Source of the DNA: an uncultured Caryophanales bacterium | Lineage (GTDB): Bacteria > Bacillota_I > Bacilli_A > RF39 > UBA660 | DNA: 25,499 nucleotides | Direction of reading: 5' to 3' | NCBI GenBank assembly: GCA_946414975.1 | Contig: CAMKQS010000017.1 | Coordinates: 1-25,499, forward strand | Shown: positions 15,392 to 22,509 of the stretch, piece after piece | Numbering within the stretch: position 1 is the first letter of the stretch | Layout: each line of letters begins with the position of its first letter | Program-made: the position numbers and the translations under genes | Notes under the pieces: model-generated | Told to the model about the DNA's origin: nothing | Database searches by the model: none | What the model saw: only the letters and a program-made list of their open reading frames with translations

Positions 15392-16980
15392 TAATTATAA
15401 CTCCTAACTTCTTTAAATGCTTCTTTTAAACCAGATTTTCCATCAAATACTTTTCCATTTGTAAGTTTAGAAACATTATTAAGCTCATAGTAACTAGCTG
15501 AACCAAATGTGATACTATAAATTGGAACAGTTGATTTGTTTTTCTTATAATAGTTATATAAATCATTGTAACTTCCTACATTAGATTGGCCATCTGTCAT
15601 AAGAATAACTGTTTTAGTATACTCGTTACTATCATCTGATGATAAAATTTTCAATGCCTCAATACTTGTATCATATATATTAGTAGCACCTGTTGCTTCC
15701 AAATTGTTAATAATTTCGATTACTTCATCTGTTTCACTACCATATTTAGTATCATATGTTTCATAAGAATCATTAAATGTAATAATTGTTATTTTATCAT
15801 TAGATGAAAACTGTAATTTATCACGACTAGCTGTATCATAATCTAATATATAATTCATCGCATCTTTTAATGAATTAAGTCCACTTCCATACATGCTACC
15901 AGATATATCTAAACAAAATACAACGTGGGTTGGCTTCCTTAATTTTTCAATATATAAATTAAGAGCCTCCGTCATTACTTTTTTACTAGGATACTTCATA
16001 TCTTTTAGATATTTTGATGTATCAATTCCCCATTCAGGATTAAACACCTTTTTATCAGTATCTTCTTTAACTCCACCATACCAAGAACGATATCCCATTT
16101 TTTCCATCTTAGATATCATTTCATCGCTTCTTAAATAATTCTGTAATGATTTAAATAATTCTTTATTTTCTACATCATTAGAATCATTATTAATATAAGC
16201 AAATGGCATATCATTAATTGCAACACCATCTTTAGGATATATTAAATAAAGTGGTTCATTACCTTTTTTCTCTCTTTCTTTATTAATATTTATAAGAGTA
16301 CTTTCATAATTAATCATGGCATTATAATCACCATTTTCATACATCTTAACTAAATAATCTTCATCACCAGAAACTCTTTCAACACCCTTAAATAAATCCT
16401 TTAAATCTCCCTTTAAATCTTCATTATCAAGCATTTCAGAAGTTAATACCTCAGGACTTCCAGCAAGACTATTTAAAAAACTCAAATACGTTGTTGCACC
16501 AGTATTAGTTTTTGTAACAGATGCCATAACATATTTTAACTTATTATCTCTAACTGCATCTAATATATCTTTATTGTATACATCTTTATCTACAAAACCT
16601 AACTCCATAGCTTTACTTTTCTCAAGAGCCATAACAACTGGATCAATTACTATAGATTTACTATCTGTAGTTAAATATGTATTATCAAGCATATATAACC
16701 AAATAGAATTAGATATCCATACAGCATCATACTTACTACTATCCTCATTTAAAATATCAACAATCTCTAAATCACCATAATAATCAATATCTACATTAAA
16801 TCCCTCATTTTTAGCAAACTTTTTAATATCATCACTCATGCTTTTAGTAGATGTCGATGCAATTATTTTAAATGTTTTTTCACTATTAAATATATTATCT
16901 ACACTACAACTTGTAAATATTAATAAGAATGTCATAAAAAATATTAAACTAATAAATTTTAATATACTCTTATTTTTCAT
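15391..16980 (-). CDS. Lipoprotein with solute-binding-like and VWA domains
   Basis: This protein of about 529 residues has a lipoprotein signal peptide (KFISLIFFMTFLLIFTSC; lipidated Cys near 25, with an atypical Phe at -3). The first 300 residues resemble an extracellular binding protein (FKIIASTSTKSM, YDAVWISNS, TNTGATTYLSFLNSLAGSP, MINYESTLI). From about 350 there is a von Willebrand A domain with an intact MIDAS: VVFCLDISGSMYG (DxSxS), ATGATNIYD (Thr), and ILMTDGQSNVG (Asp). VWA domains with MIDAS bind partner proteins through a divalent cation. The second ATG is preferred because it is 5 bases from AAGGTG. It is the first gene of the operon, with a promoter directly upstream. It probably acts as an outer-surface sensor or assembly factor for the TelA/XpaC/AAA+ set (inference). 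Confidence 0.92.
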   Translation of the reverse strand: MKNKSILKFISLIFFMTFLLIFTSCSVDNIFNSEKTFKIIASTSTKSMSDDIKKFAKNEGFNVDIDYYGDLEIVDILNEDSSKYDAVWISNSIWLYMLDNTYLTTDSKSIVIDPVVMALEKSKAMELGFVDKDVYNKDILDAVRDNKLKYVMASVTKTNTGATTYLSFLNSLAGSPEVLTSEMLDNEDLKGDLKDLFKGVERVSGDEDYLVKMYENGDYNAMINYESTLININKEREKKGNEPLYLIYPKDGVAINDMPFAYINNDSNDVENKELFKSLQNYLRSDEMISKMEKMGYRSWYGGVKEDTDKKVFNPEWGIDTSKYLKDMKYPSKKVMTEALNLYIEKLRKPTHVVFCLDISGSMYGSGLNSLKDAMNYILDYDTASRDKLQFSSNDKITIITFNDSYETYDTKYGSETDEVIEIINNLEATGATNIYDTSIEALKILSSDDSNEYTKTVILMTDGQSNVGSYNDLYNYYKKNKSTVPIYSITFGSASYYELNNVSKLTNGKVFDGKSGLKEAFKEVRSYN

Positions 16981-17004
16981 CATTTCACCTTCTATCTATT
17001 AATT

Positions 17005-17033
17005 ATGATATCATAAATATATTGTTATTACAA
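17005..17033 (-). promoter_or_regulatory. Promoter of the VWA-XpaC-TelA-AAA+ operon
   Basis: Minus strand TTGTAA, 17-base spacer ending in TGA, then TATCAT: a sigma-A-type promoter with an extended -10. The -10 lies inside a perfect palindrome ATGATATCAT. The -35 begins 1 base after the T tract of the preceding terminator. The start codon is about 25 bases downstream of the -10. Confidence 0.7.
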
Positions 17034-17034
17034 G

Positions 17035-17083
17035 AAAAAAAGCATCTGCTTCTTACAGAAAAAAAAAGCATCTGCTTCTTACA
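17035..17083 (-). terminator. Duplicated rho-independent terminator
   Basis: A 23-bp unit (AAAAAAAGCATCTGCTTCTT plus ACA on the plus strand) is present twice, at 17035-17057 and 17061-17083. Read on the minus strand each gives AGAAGC, AGAT loop, GCTTTT and a run of at least seven T, so each is a terminator. The pair follows the stop of the first paralogue (17094) and precedes the TelA-operon promoter. Confidence 0.82.
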
Positions 17084-17093
17084 AAAAATTTTT

Positions 17094-17747
17094 TTAAAAT
17101 ATATTTTTATATTTTGCCTTAATTTTTTCAATTTTATATTCTTCTGAATAATCTCTTGATTCCATCATCTTAATAAAATCATCATATGTATTTTGATAAA
17201 TAGCATCTAACTGTTTTTTTAACTCTACTCTAGCATCAAAATATTCTAAATTAGTACAATAATTTTTTGGATTTAAATGATATTCTAAATAGAATTCTAA
17301 CTCATCAGCAGTTACTAAAGTTTTACCATCTAAATATAAAAATGCTGGTATATCTATATTATTTTTTCTCTTTGGAAATGCAATTTTTCTAAAATTAGGA
17401 TAAGGTAATAATTCTCTTGTAATTAGTTCTCTATATCTTGATGCAAAACTAGAATCTACTCTTGAATGATAAAAAAGAATTTCTTTAGCCGGTTTAAAGC
17501 TAGCATGAGATAAAATATATGACATTTCATCATTAGTAATATCTAAATAATTATCTTTATTTTTATAAATGTTATCATTATCTCCTACTACACCTTTTTC
17601 ATAATGATTATGATTATTATCAACGTCTATTTGATATATTGTGCCTTTATAAATATCATCTATTTTTTCATTAAAAATTGCATCCGTAATTGCTTTTTTT
17701 TGTTCTTCTTCTGTCTCTGTAACTTGTATTTTTTTGTTTCTTCTCAT
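17094..17747 (-). CDS. Tandem paralogue family, copy 1
   Basis: This 217-residue soluble protein belongs to an unrecognised family present four times in a row here. The shared pattern is an N-terminal charged helix (MRRNKKIQVTETEEEQKK), then IYKGTIYQIDVD near 37-48, VGDNDNIYK, FKPAKEILFYHS near 92-103, RELITRELLP near 112-121, FYLEYHLNPKNY near 150-161, FDARVELKKQLDAIYQ, and the near-invariant C terminus MMESRDYSEEYKIEKIKAKYK. No catalytic pattern, signal peptide or membrane segment is visible. A strong AAGGAGAAAT site precedes the ATG. It is the last gene of the array, 11 bases after the broken copy 2, and is followed by twin terminators. The function is unknown; immunity proteins and defence-associated families also form such arrays, but nothing here proves that. 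Confidence 0.88.
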   Translation of the reverse strand: MRRNKKIQVTETEEEQKKAITDAIFNEKIDDIYKGTIYQIDVDNNHNHYEKGVVGDNDNIYKNKDNYLDITNDEMSYILSHASFKPAKEILFYHSRVDSSFASRYRELITRELLPYPNFRKIAFPKRKNNIDIPAFLYLDGKTLVTADELEFYLEYHLNPKNYCTNLEYFDARVELKKQLDAIYQNTYDDFIKMMESRDYSEEYKIEKIKAKYKNIF

Positions 17748-17758
17748 AATATTTCTCC

Positions 17759-18438
17759 TTAAAAATACTTTTTATATTTTTCTTTTAATCTTTTCATTTT
17801 GTATTCTTCTGAATAATCACGTGATTCCATAAATTTAAAATAATCTTCTTCTGCTTTTTTATAAATACTTACAAGTTTTTTTCTAATTCACTTCTAGCAT
17901 CAAAATATTCAGAATTAACCTTATAATTTTTAGGATTAAGATTATATTCCATATATTCTTCTAAGTCTTTAGATTTTGCTCTTGTTCCAGAACGAATATA
18001 ATACATAATATCATATTCATCAATATAGCATTCATTATCATAGAAAAAAACAGGAATAATAGTATCATTACTAACTATTTTATTAAACATTTTATATGAA
18101 GAATTAGAGTGAATAATTACAGATGGTAATTCGCATCTAGTAATAAGCTCTCTTACTGCTTCATAACGCCCACCATTAGAAAATTTTGATTTATAATATA
18201 TTACATCTTTAACTTTTTTAAAACTTGCACCTTCTAAAATTTCATTTATATTTGAATCTTTAAATATACTATTATTATCACCATCTTTATTACCAGTAAA
18301 ATGAATATGATTATCATCTAAATCTATTTGATATATTGCTCCTTTATATATATCATCTATCTCTTCACTATATATTTTTTCTAAATTCTTTTTTTATCTT
18401 TTAAGTTCACCTTTACTCAAATTTTTTATATCTTTCAT
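17759..18438 (-). pseudogene. Tandem paralogue family, copy 2 (nonsense plus frameshift)
   Basis: A full-length homologue can be read from ATG 18438 (AGGAGGGTT before it) to TAA 17759-17761, but it carries two lesions. Codon 15 is TAA (18394-18396), in frame, with no ATG, GTG or TTG for the next 100 codons. Near the end a 7-A run on the minus strand (17876-17882) shifts the frame to an early stop (ELEKNL*); one added A restores ELEKKLVSIYKKAEEDYFKF and MESRDYSEEYKMKRLKEKYK. Between the lesions all family motifs are kept (IYKGAIYQIDLD, FKKVKDVIYYKS, RELITRCELP, YMEYNLNPKNY). The second lesion sits at A AAA AAC, a known -1 slippery heptamer, but the nonsense codon argues for simple decay. Confidence 0.8.
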
Positions 18439-18445
18439 AACCCTC

Positions 18446-19045
18446 CTAAAATAAACTTTTATATTTTTCTTTTAATTTATTCATTTTATATTCTTCTGAA
18501 TAATCACATTTATTCATAAGAAGAATATAATCATCAATTGCTTTTTTATATAAATCATCAATTAATTTATTAATATTAGTTTTAGCATCATTAATATATT
18601 CACTATCTCCAACATATTTATTTATATATTTTTCTATAGTTTCTGAAAGTGCATCATCATTATATAATGTATCATAATACACAAAAAATGGTATAATTGT
18701 TCCATCTTCAAGAGTATATGCATCATAAATTTTATCAATATCAGTACATGTCGGTAATACTCTTCTAGTTATAAACTCTCTTATACAAAAATTTCTATTA
18801 TAAGGAACAACTTTAGATTCATAGCACAAAACATCCATAACAGGTTTAAAATTACCATATTTTAATATATCACTTATATCATAATTTTTGTATACCATAT
18901 CACATTTTGTACTAATAGTTAAATAGCCATTTTTATAATGCCTCTCCCCATTTAAATCAATTTGATATAATTTAAGTTTATATAGATTCTTTATTTTTTC
19001 TTTATCAATTTTCAATTCAATTTTTCTTTGTTTTTTATCATTCAT
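18446..19045 (-). CDS. Tandem paralogue family, copy 3
   Basis: This 199-residue member is the most divergent copy. It keeps LYKLKLYQIDLNGE (about 21-34), YGNFKPVMDVLCYESKV, REFITRRVLP and the C-terminal CDYSEEYKMNKLKEKYKSLF. The VGDNDN stretch and the YHLNPKNY segment are replaced (YINKYVGDSEYINDAK). There is no signal peptide or membrane segment. It starts 4 bases after copy 4 ends and ends 7 bases before copy 2, so all four are one transcription unit. Divergence is greatest in the middle, between conserved N- and C-terminal blocks, as would be expected if the ends share a common role and the middle sets specificity (inference). Confidence 0.85.
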   Translation of the reverse strand: MNDKKQRKIELKIDKEKIKNLYKLKLYQIDLNGERHYKNGYLTISTKCDMVYKNYDISDILKYGNFKPVMDVLCYESKVVPYNRNFCIREFITRRVLPTCTDIDKIYDAYTLEDGTIIPFFVYYDTLYNDDALSETIEKYINKYVGDSEYINDAKTNINKLIDDLYKKAIDDYILLMNKCDYSEEYKMNKLKEKYKSLF

Positions 19046-19049
19046 ATAA

Positions 19050-19787
19050 TCACCCTAAATACTTTTTATATTTTTGCTTTACTCTTTCTATTTTATATTC
19101 TTCCGAGTAATCTCTTGATTCCATTAATTTAAAATAGTCTAAAGATGCTTGCTCGTATATATTATTTAACTGTCTTTTAAGCTCTACTCTTGGATCAAAA
19201 AATTCTATATTTTCATTGTAACTATTGGAATTTAAATGATATTCCATATAATCTTCTATCTCTTTTGCTGTTGCCTCATGTTCCCATGATACAGTTGATC
19301 CAGCGCCTCTACTATTTGGTGTAAATACAAATTTATTATTAAAGATAAAAACAGGTATTTTCTTATCATTTTTTATTATTGGATCACACAATTCCATATC
19401 TTTGTGTTGATGATTAATAACAAACGGTAATTTTTCTCTTGTAATTATTTCCCTTATACAAAAACTACATGTCTCACTACATTCAATTTCAGAGTCATAA
19501 AACAATACTTCTTTAACAGATTTAAAACTACCTTTTTTTAAAACTGTTATTAGTTTATCATCTTTAAACAAAGTATCATTATCCCCTTTAATACCATCAA
19601 TAAAACTGTCTTGTTTGTTATCTAAATCTATTTGATAAATAAAACCTATAAATATTTTTTTTATTTTCTCATTATATATTTCATTAATAATATGATTTTG
19701 TTCTTTTACTTCTTCTAATTTTTCTTTTTGGTGCTCTAATTTTAATTTTTCTTCTTCTAATTGCATTAATTTTTTCTTTCTTCTCAT
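19050..19787 (-). CDS. Tandem paralogue family, copy 4 (first in operon)
   Basis: This 245-residue copy has the longest N-terminal coiled coil (MRRKKKLMQLEEEKLKLEHQ and onward), then IFIGFIYQIDLDNK, IKGDNDTLFKDD, FKSVKEVLFYDSEI, REIITREKLP, YMEYHLNSNSY, FDPRVELKRQLNNIY and LMESRDYSEEYKIERVKQKYKKY. It contains extra cysteines (CSETCSFC) near the middle and a Gly/Ser-rich insert (NSRGAGSTVSWEHE). The ATG at 19787 is chosen because GGGGGGAT lies 5 bases upstream and copy 1 starts the same way (MRR-KK); an in-frame ATG at 19841 lies upstream of the promoter's -10. It is read from the consensus promoter at 19813-19841. Function unknown. Confidence 0.87.
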   Translation of the reverse strand: MRRKKKLMQLEEEKLKLEHQKEKLEEVKEQNHIINEIYNEKIKKIFIGFIYQIDLDNKQDSFIDGIKGDNDTLFKDDKLITVLKKGSFKSVKEVLFYDSEIECSETCSFCIREIITREKLPFVINHQHKDMELCDPIIKNDKKIPVFIFNNKFVFTPNSRGAGSTVSWEHEATAKEIEDYMEYHLNSNSYNENIEFFDPRVELKRQLNNIYEQASLDYFKLMESRDYSEEYKIERVKQKYKKYLG

Positions 19788-19812
19788 TAATATCCCCCCA
19801 AAACTAGGGATT

Positions 19813-19841
19813 ATTATATAAAATTTATTGATTATTGTCAA
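19813..19841 (-). promoter_or_regulatory. Consensus sigma-A promoter of the paralogue array
   Basis: Minus strand TTGACA, exactly 17 bases, TATAAT: a full consensus match. The -35 directly continues the T tract of the Nudix terminator. The transcript start would be about 20 bases before the GGGGGGAT ribosome site. Strong constitutive expression is expected. Confidence 0.9.
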
Positions 19842-19871
19842 AAAAAATTATGCATTTTCTTCATGCATAAT
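19841..19871 (-). terminator. Terminator of the Nudix gene
   Basis: Minus strand ATTATGCAT, 7-base loop, ATGCATAAT: a perfect 9-bp stem, followed by T's that run into TTGACA. The Nudix stop codon (19848-19850) is part of the stem. Confidence 0.9.
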
Positions 19872-20324
19872 ATCATGTCTTAATCTTTTAGTGTACACAA
19901 GTTTTTTTATTATATCAGGTTTAATATTCAATTCTTTAATTTCATCTAAAGTATGCCAAGAATTTATACTACTGCTTTTATCCAATGTTTTAAAATTATC
20001 TTTATTTTTAAGATTATAACTATTATTTATTTTATAGATAAATAAATATTCATGGTATCTTACATCATTAAATATAAAGAAATTTTCTAATATATCGATT
20101 AAATTTATATCTTTATCATTAACTACCATACCAAGTTCTTCATTAAGTTCTCTTTTAAGTGCGCATAAACTATCTTCCATATATTTTACTCTACCACCAG
20201 GTAATGAATAAAAATCAACATTATCGCACGTTTGTAACAAAACTTTATCACTATCCATAATTAATCCTGCAACTCTAACATTTAATTTAGCATTTGCATC
20301 ACTATTCATAATCGAAATATCCAA
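19848..20324 (-). CDS. Nudix hydrolase
   Basis: This is a hydrolase of nucleoside-diphosphate-linked substrates. The Nudix box is complete: GGRVKYMEDSLCALKRELNEELGM fits Gx5Ex7REUxEExGU, so the metal-binding Glu residues are present; here it spans about residues 44-67. Preceding it are VRVAGLIMDSDKVLLQTC and FYSLPGG, the usual strand before the box. At about 158 residues it is a normal single-domain enzyme. I place the start at TTG 20324, 4 bases after GAGGTGG; the first in-frame ATG (20309) is 19 bases from that site. The substrate cannot be told from sequence. It is a single-gene unit between the prepilin gene and the paralogue array. Confidence 0.92.
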   Translation of the reverse strand: MDISIMNSDANAKLNVRVAGLIMDSDKVLLQTCDNVDFYSLPGGRVKYMEDSLCALKRELNEELGMVVNDKDINLIDILENFFIFNDVRYHEYLFIYKINNSYNLKNKDNFKTLDKSSSINSWHTLDEIKELNIKPDIIKKLVYTKRLRHDIMHEENA

Positions 20325-20342
20325 ATTAACCACCTCAAAGAT

Positions 20343-20370
20343 AATATAACACATTTAATAAAAAAGTGAA
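20343..20370 (-). promoter_or_regulatory. Probable promoter of the Nudix gene
   Basis: Minus strand TTCACT, 16-base spacer ending TGT, TATATT, about 19 bases before the TTG start. The match is moderate. The rest of the gap to the prepilin terminator (20371-20434) shows nothing recognisable. Confidence 0.45.
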
Positions 20371-20434
20371 TTATTGTCATCATATTTTAATAATTTATAC
20401 TTATTTAATCAAAATCTAAAATATATATAATAAA

Positions 20435-20459
20435 AAATAGTATGATAATCACACTATTT
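20435..20459 (-). terminator. Terminator of the prepilin gene
   Basis: Minus strand AAATAGTGTGA, 3-base loop, TCATACTATTT (one G-U pair), then T's. It lies 26 bases after the prepilin stop. Confidence 0.85.
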
Positions 20460-20485
20460 CTATTTTATTTTCCACAAAATTTACT

Positions 20486-21472
20486 CTAATTTATTAAAGA
20501 TTTAGGTATTGTTATAACTGGACGAACAGTACCACTTTCATTAGTTATATCAAAGCCAGATAATTCACCGTTGGGACCTATCCCCCACATATCAAATGTA
20601 TACTCAAAATTTTGACAAGAAGTCCAGTACCAATAACTACTATTATATAACCATAAAGGAGTTAACTCAGTTGGCTTATAAATTGGCGTACCATCTTCGT
20701 AATAAAACTCATAGCCTAGATTAGCTAATAAAGCAACTTCATCATTAGAAATTAATCTTGCTTCAATTGCATCGGGTGCTTGTGCACTTTTCCACGCATC
20801 TACCACATATTTCACATCGGACTCTATATAATCTATTGCACATCTTGTGTTAACCCAATTATCAATTACATAACCACAAGTTTCACTTGAGTAATATGCC
20901 ATACCTCCATAGTCATTTAAATTATATGCAGATTCTACCGAATAATCTGTATATCTATTTAAATGTCCTCCTCCATATTGATTTACTTCATCTACACTCA
21001 GTGGTTCTGCCTTTAGCAATGTAACAATTTGTTCTGATATATCAGAATCTTTTAAAACATAATAATTAACATTATTATATATTACTACGTCTCCGATTTT
21101 ATATGATGAAGAAGCTGACTTCTTTTCTTTTTTTCCATAAGAATATCCATCAACATTTACTCCTCCCACACTACACCCAGATAAATATACAGTAGAATCA
21201 CTATTTAAATTAACTGTAGAACACACTACTTTATTTCCTGTATATTCAATACTAAGCTCAGATACATCTTCAGGAAAATCTCCATTATCAAGTAAATAAC
21301 TAACTATAGCAAGTTCAATACTTTTACCGTATTCATCAATGCTTTTTTTACTTGATGCATTTTTTACTTTCTTTATAATATTTGTAACTAGTTGTATTAA
21401 AACTAAAACTAGAATTGATGATATAACTGCTACCGAAATAAATTCAATTAATGTAAATCCTCTCTTTTTCAT
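20486..21472 (-). CDS. Type IV prepilin-like surface protein
   Basis: This protein of about 328 residues has a type III (prepilin) signal MKKRG|FTLIEF, with Glu at +5, and a hydrophobic helix (SVAVISSILVLVLIQLVTNI). It should be cut and N-methylated by a prepilin peptidase and anchored or assembled as a pseudopilin. Residues about 115-328 form a large C-terminal domain found in secreted proteins of gut Bacillota: YKIGDVVIYNNVNYYVLKDS, TLLKAEPLSVDEVNQYGGG, VKYVVDAWKSAQAPDAIEAR, SSYWYWTSCQNF and TVRPVITIPKSL. The Trp-rich ending resembles C-type-lectin-like or adhesin folds, so binding is plausible. The ATG at 21472 follows AAGGGA at 8 bases. No peptidase, ATPase or platform protein of a pilus is in the window. 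The gene lies alone, with a terminator behind. Confidence 0.87.
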   Translation of the reverse strand: MKKRGFTLIEFISVAVISSILVLVLIQLVTNIIKKVKNASSKKSIDEYGKSIELAIVSYLLDNGDFPEDVSELSIEYTGNKVVCSTVNLNSDSTVYLSGCSVGGVNVDGYSYGKKEKKSASSSYKIGDVVIYNNVNYYVLKDSDISEQIVTLLKAEPLSVDEVNQYGGGHLNRYTDYSVESAYNLNDYGGMAYYSSETCGYVIDNWVNTRCAIDYIESDVKYVVDAWKSAQAPDAIEARLISNDEVALLANLGYEFYYEDGTPIYKPTELTPLWLYNSSYWYWTSCQNFEYTFDMWGIGPNGELSGFDITNESGTVRPVITIPKSLIN

Positions 21473-21527
21473 CAAACATTTCCCTTATAACTATTAAAAC
21501 AATATATAAAGATAATTTTTAATAAAA

Positions 21528-21547
21528 AAGTACATATAAATGTACTT
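21528..21547 (-). terminator. Terminator of the membrane protein gene
   Basis: Minus strand AAGTACA, 6-base loop, TGTACTT followed by further T's, overlapping the last base pairs of the stop at 21546-21548. It separates this gene from the prepilin gene. Confidence 0.85.
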
Positions 21548-22424
21548 AATTAATTTCTAATTTTAATATTTTATAATCTTCTAGTAATTTATTATAGATA
21601 ATTTCTCCTTCAACAGGAACATAATTAGCAGTTAAAACTAAATTATTAAATGTTCCATTTTCAATTTTCTTATATCCTTTACTAAATAAATTACTTGTAT
21701 CTTTATCATAAATTACTTCTATTAAACTAAGTAGGCTATTATATGTTCTAGATGTTAATTGTTCTGGTTCTCCAAAATAAATATATTTCTTTCCATTTTC
21801 ATCTATTTTATAAAATATTAAATTACCCTTTGATATCTGTGCGTAATCTTCACCTACTATTTTATCACGATACTCAGTAAAATCATTAATATCAATATAA
21901 ACATCAGCCATACTACCTAATTCAAATTTTTTATCTACTCTAAATTTATATATATTATTTTCTTTATCAGAATATATCTCAATACCATTTCTTCTTATAT
22001 TCATTTTACTATAATCTAGACTACCTAATATTGATGATACATATCCTTTATCATTACCATTTAACTGTCCTATACTATCTGCAACACTATATAATAATTT
22101 GCCTTTTAATAGTATATTTTTATCTTTTTTAGGTATTGTAAATGTTAATATATTATTAGATAAATTACCAACTAAGCTATCAGATTCAGTATCATTAGTA
22201 ATATTAATCTTTAGAGTATCCTCTGTTGTTTTTATTTCCAAATTATAATACTTTGAAACAGATAAATAATTATCTTCGTTTTTAATATACTTATTTAATT
22301 TACTTAGCTTAAATGTTGAATGATTAAAATCAAATATAAGCATTACTAATAACACAGTAAATAAGAAACCTGAAAGTGTTGATGATAATATCAATATATT
22401 TCTTTTTAACTTTTGTCCCTTCAC
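21546..22424 (-). CDS. Membrane-anchored protein of unknown function
   Basis: This 292-residue protein has one N-terminal membrane segment (RNILILSSTLSGFLFTVLLV and a few more residues) and a large exported domain without cysteines. The exported part is strand-rich (LEIKTTEDTLKINIT, NILTFTIPKKDKNILLKGKL, KNIYKFRVDKKFELGSMADV, GKKYIYFGEP), suggesting a beta-sandwich or beta-barrel-like fold. I recognise no family. The start is GTG (22422-22424), 8 bases after AGGAG; there is no ATG alternative nearby. A TATAAT on the minus strand at 22444-22449 is close enough that the transcript would begin almost at the ribosome site. It is divergently placed to the VanY-type gene. Confidence 0.82.
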   Translation of the reverse strand: MKGQKLKRNILILSSTLSGFLFTVLLVMLIFDFNHSTFKLSKLNKYIKNEDNYLSVSKYYNLEIKTTEDTLKINITNDTESDSLVGNLSNNILTFTIPKKDKNILLKGKLLYSVADSIGQLNGNDKGYVSSILGSLDYSKMNIRRNGIEIYSDKENNIYKFRVDKKFELGSMADVYIDINDFTEYRDKIVGEDYAQISKGNLIFYKIDENGKKYIYFGEPEQLTSRTYNSLLSLIEVIYDKDTSNLFSKGYKKIENGTFNNLVLTANYVPVEGEIIYNKLLEDYKILKLEIN

Positions 22425-22443
22425 ACTACCAACTCCTATTTTA

Positions 22444-22456
22444 ATTATACTATAAT
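22444..22456. promoter_or_regulatory. Back-to-back divergent -10 pair
   Basis: ATTATA-C-TATAAT: a consensus -10 for each strand, centred on one base at 22450. The minus-strand copy would serve the gene at 21546-22424 and the plus-strand copy the VanY-type gene. Neither has a clear -35. Polymerases could not open both at once, so the two genes may compete (inference). Confidence 0.45.
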
Positions 22457-22509
22457 TTTTTAAAAAATAATAGTATCATAAAACATATTTTAAAATAATA
22501 TTATTAAGT

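Noticed and set aside
17035..17083. Short direct repeats as a CRISPR remnant
   Set aside because: Only two units with a 3-bp gap and no spacers; each unit forms a terminator hairpin with T tract, which explains it fully.
20486..21472. Diversity-generating retroelement target
   Set aside because: The C-terminal domain is suggestive, but no reverse transcriptase or template repeat is present in the window.
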